Assembly: GCF_963259705.1 (NCBI RefSeq)
Contig: NC_081847.1
Coordinates: 67,105,754 to 67,169,753 of the forward strand
Direction of reading: 5' to 3'
From: Myotis daubentonii
Taxonomy: Eukaryota; Chordata; Mammalia; Chiroptera; Vespertilionidae
DNA length: 64,000 nucleotides
In this document: positions 58,171 to 64,000 of the stretch, piece after piece
How positions within the stretch are numbered: position 1 is the stretch's first letter
Layout of the letters: every line of letters begins with the position of its first letter
The notes under the pieces: generated by a model
The model's input: the letters and a program-made list of their open reading frames with translations, nothing else
What the model was told of the DNA's origin: nothing
Database searches by the model: none
Translations under genes and position numbers: made by a program

Positions 58171-58409
58171 GACTCCGCCTCGCTCAGAGCCGAGGGAGCA
58201 GGAAGCGTCTACCATTGGCCTCAGTTTTCCACCAAACAGCACCGCCTCTGCCTCCTGAGCTGCGACAAGCCCTCCCTTCCCCACGCGCTCTCGCGTAACC
58301 AAGTCCATTTAGCCACACACTCCCAGTCCCGGCGTGCCCCGCGCCGCTCTTCGCGGCCCCGCCCCGCCGGCTGAGCATCCTCTTCCGGACAGGCCCCGAG
58401 GGCCCCGCT

Positions 58410-58430
58410 GCATGCCGGGAGTTGAAGTCT
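58410..58430 (-). promoter_or_regulatory. ZNF143/THAP11-like motif
   Basis: The reverse strand reads AACTCCCGGCATGC, close to the ACTACAATTCCCAGCATGC motif common in housekeeping promoters. Confidence 0.5.
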
Positions 58431-58547
58431 CCGCGGAGGCGGCGCGGCGCCGGGGCCAGCTCTCAGCGCGTGGCAGGAAGCGGAAGCGGCCTACGGCCTG
58501 CACCGGGTCCCGGCTCCGCCCCGCTCCACTCATCCCAGTGCTATCAC

Positions 58548-58555
58548 TGACGTGT
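58548..58555 (+). promoter_or_regulatory. UPRE-like TGACGTGT
   Basis: Matches the TGACGTG core bound by XBP1/ATF6-type factors, with T in place of the preferred G/A at the last base. SEC61A1 is an ER-stress-inducible gene, which makes the site plausible. No full CCAAT-N9-CCACG ERSE was found nearby. Confidence 0.4.
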
Positions 58556-58591
58556 CTCTCGGCGGAGGAGCTGCACCCGGTTGCTGGCTGA

Positions 58592-64000
<5,409 letters not shown>

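Overview
This window is nuclear DNA of a bat, most likely a vespertilionid. The main evidence is about 25 tRNA-headed Ves-type SINEs on both strands, together with short hAT DNA transposons, L1 and half-L1 (HAL1) retrotransposons and several solo endogenous-retrovirus LTRs. The species call is an inference from these repeat families; no database was consulted. Genes have introns with GT/AG borders, long spacers and few real ORFs, so most long open frames are chance or repeat-derived.

Two host genes lie head to tail on the + strand. KBTBD12 has a candidate GC-rich promoter and non-coding first exon (about 13.84-14.26 kb), then five coding exons between 18,478 and 40,316 that splice to an intact 623-residue BTB-BACK-Kelch protein. 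SEC61A1 starts in a CpG-rich promoter at about 58.2-58.9 kb; its first five coding exons are present (58,664-62,955) and the rest lies beyond the window. The order KBTBD12 then SEC61A1 matches human 3q21. A decayed CBX1 (HP1-beta) retrocopy sits in SEC61A1 intron 5 at the window edge.

Region by region: 0-13.8 kb is a graveyard of nested retroelements. It holds a HAL1 with an intact ORF1 and no ORF2, an L1 3' half interrupted by one solo LTR and by a SINE that itself carries another solo LTR, a pair of same-orientation LTRs, a class II solo LTR, and a second decayed HAL1 that has grown a 270-bp microsatellite. 13.8-18.4 kb is the KBTBD12 5' region. 18.4-40.3 kb is KBTBD12, whose introns hold SINEs, hAT elements (including a possible composite hAT in intron 4) and L1 pieces. 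40.3-57.4 kb is the probable 3'UTR followed by the intergenic spacer, with more LTRs, a SINE-in-SINE cluster, a Tigger remnant and an unexplained insert bounded by target-site repeats. 57.4-64 kb is the SEC61A1 promoter and 5' half.

The two genes are not functionally coupled as far as the sequence shows. KBTBD12 is by family a probable Cullin-3 substrate adaptor; SEC61A1 is the pore subunit of the ER translocon. The most unusual structures are the ORF2-less HAL1, the hAT pair sharing one outer 8-bp target duplication, the two copies of one class II LTR in opposite orientation about 39 kb apart with perfect target duplications, and a perfect CArG box at the candidate KBTBD12 promoter.
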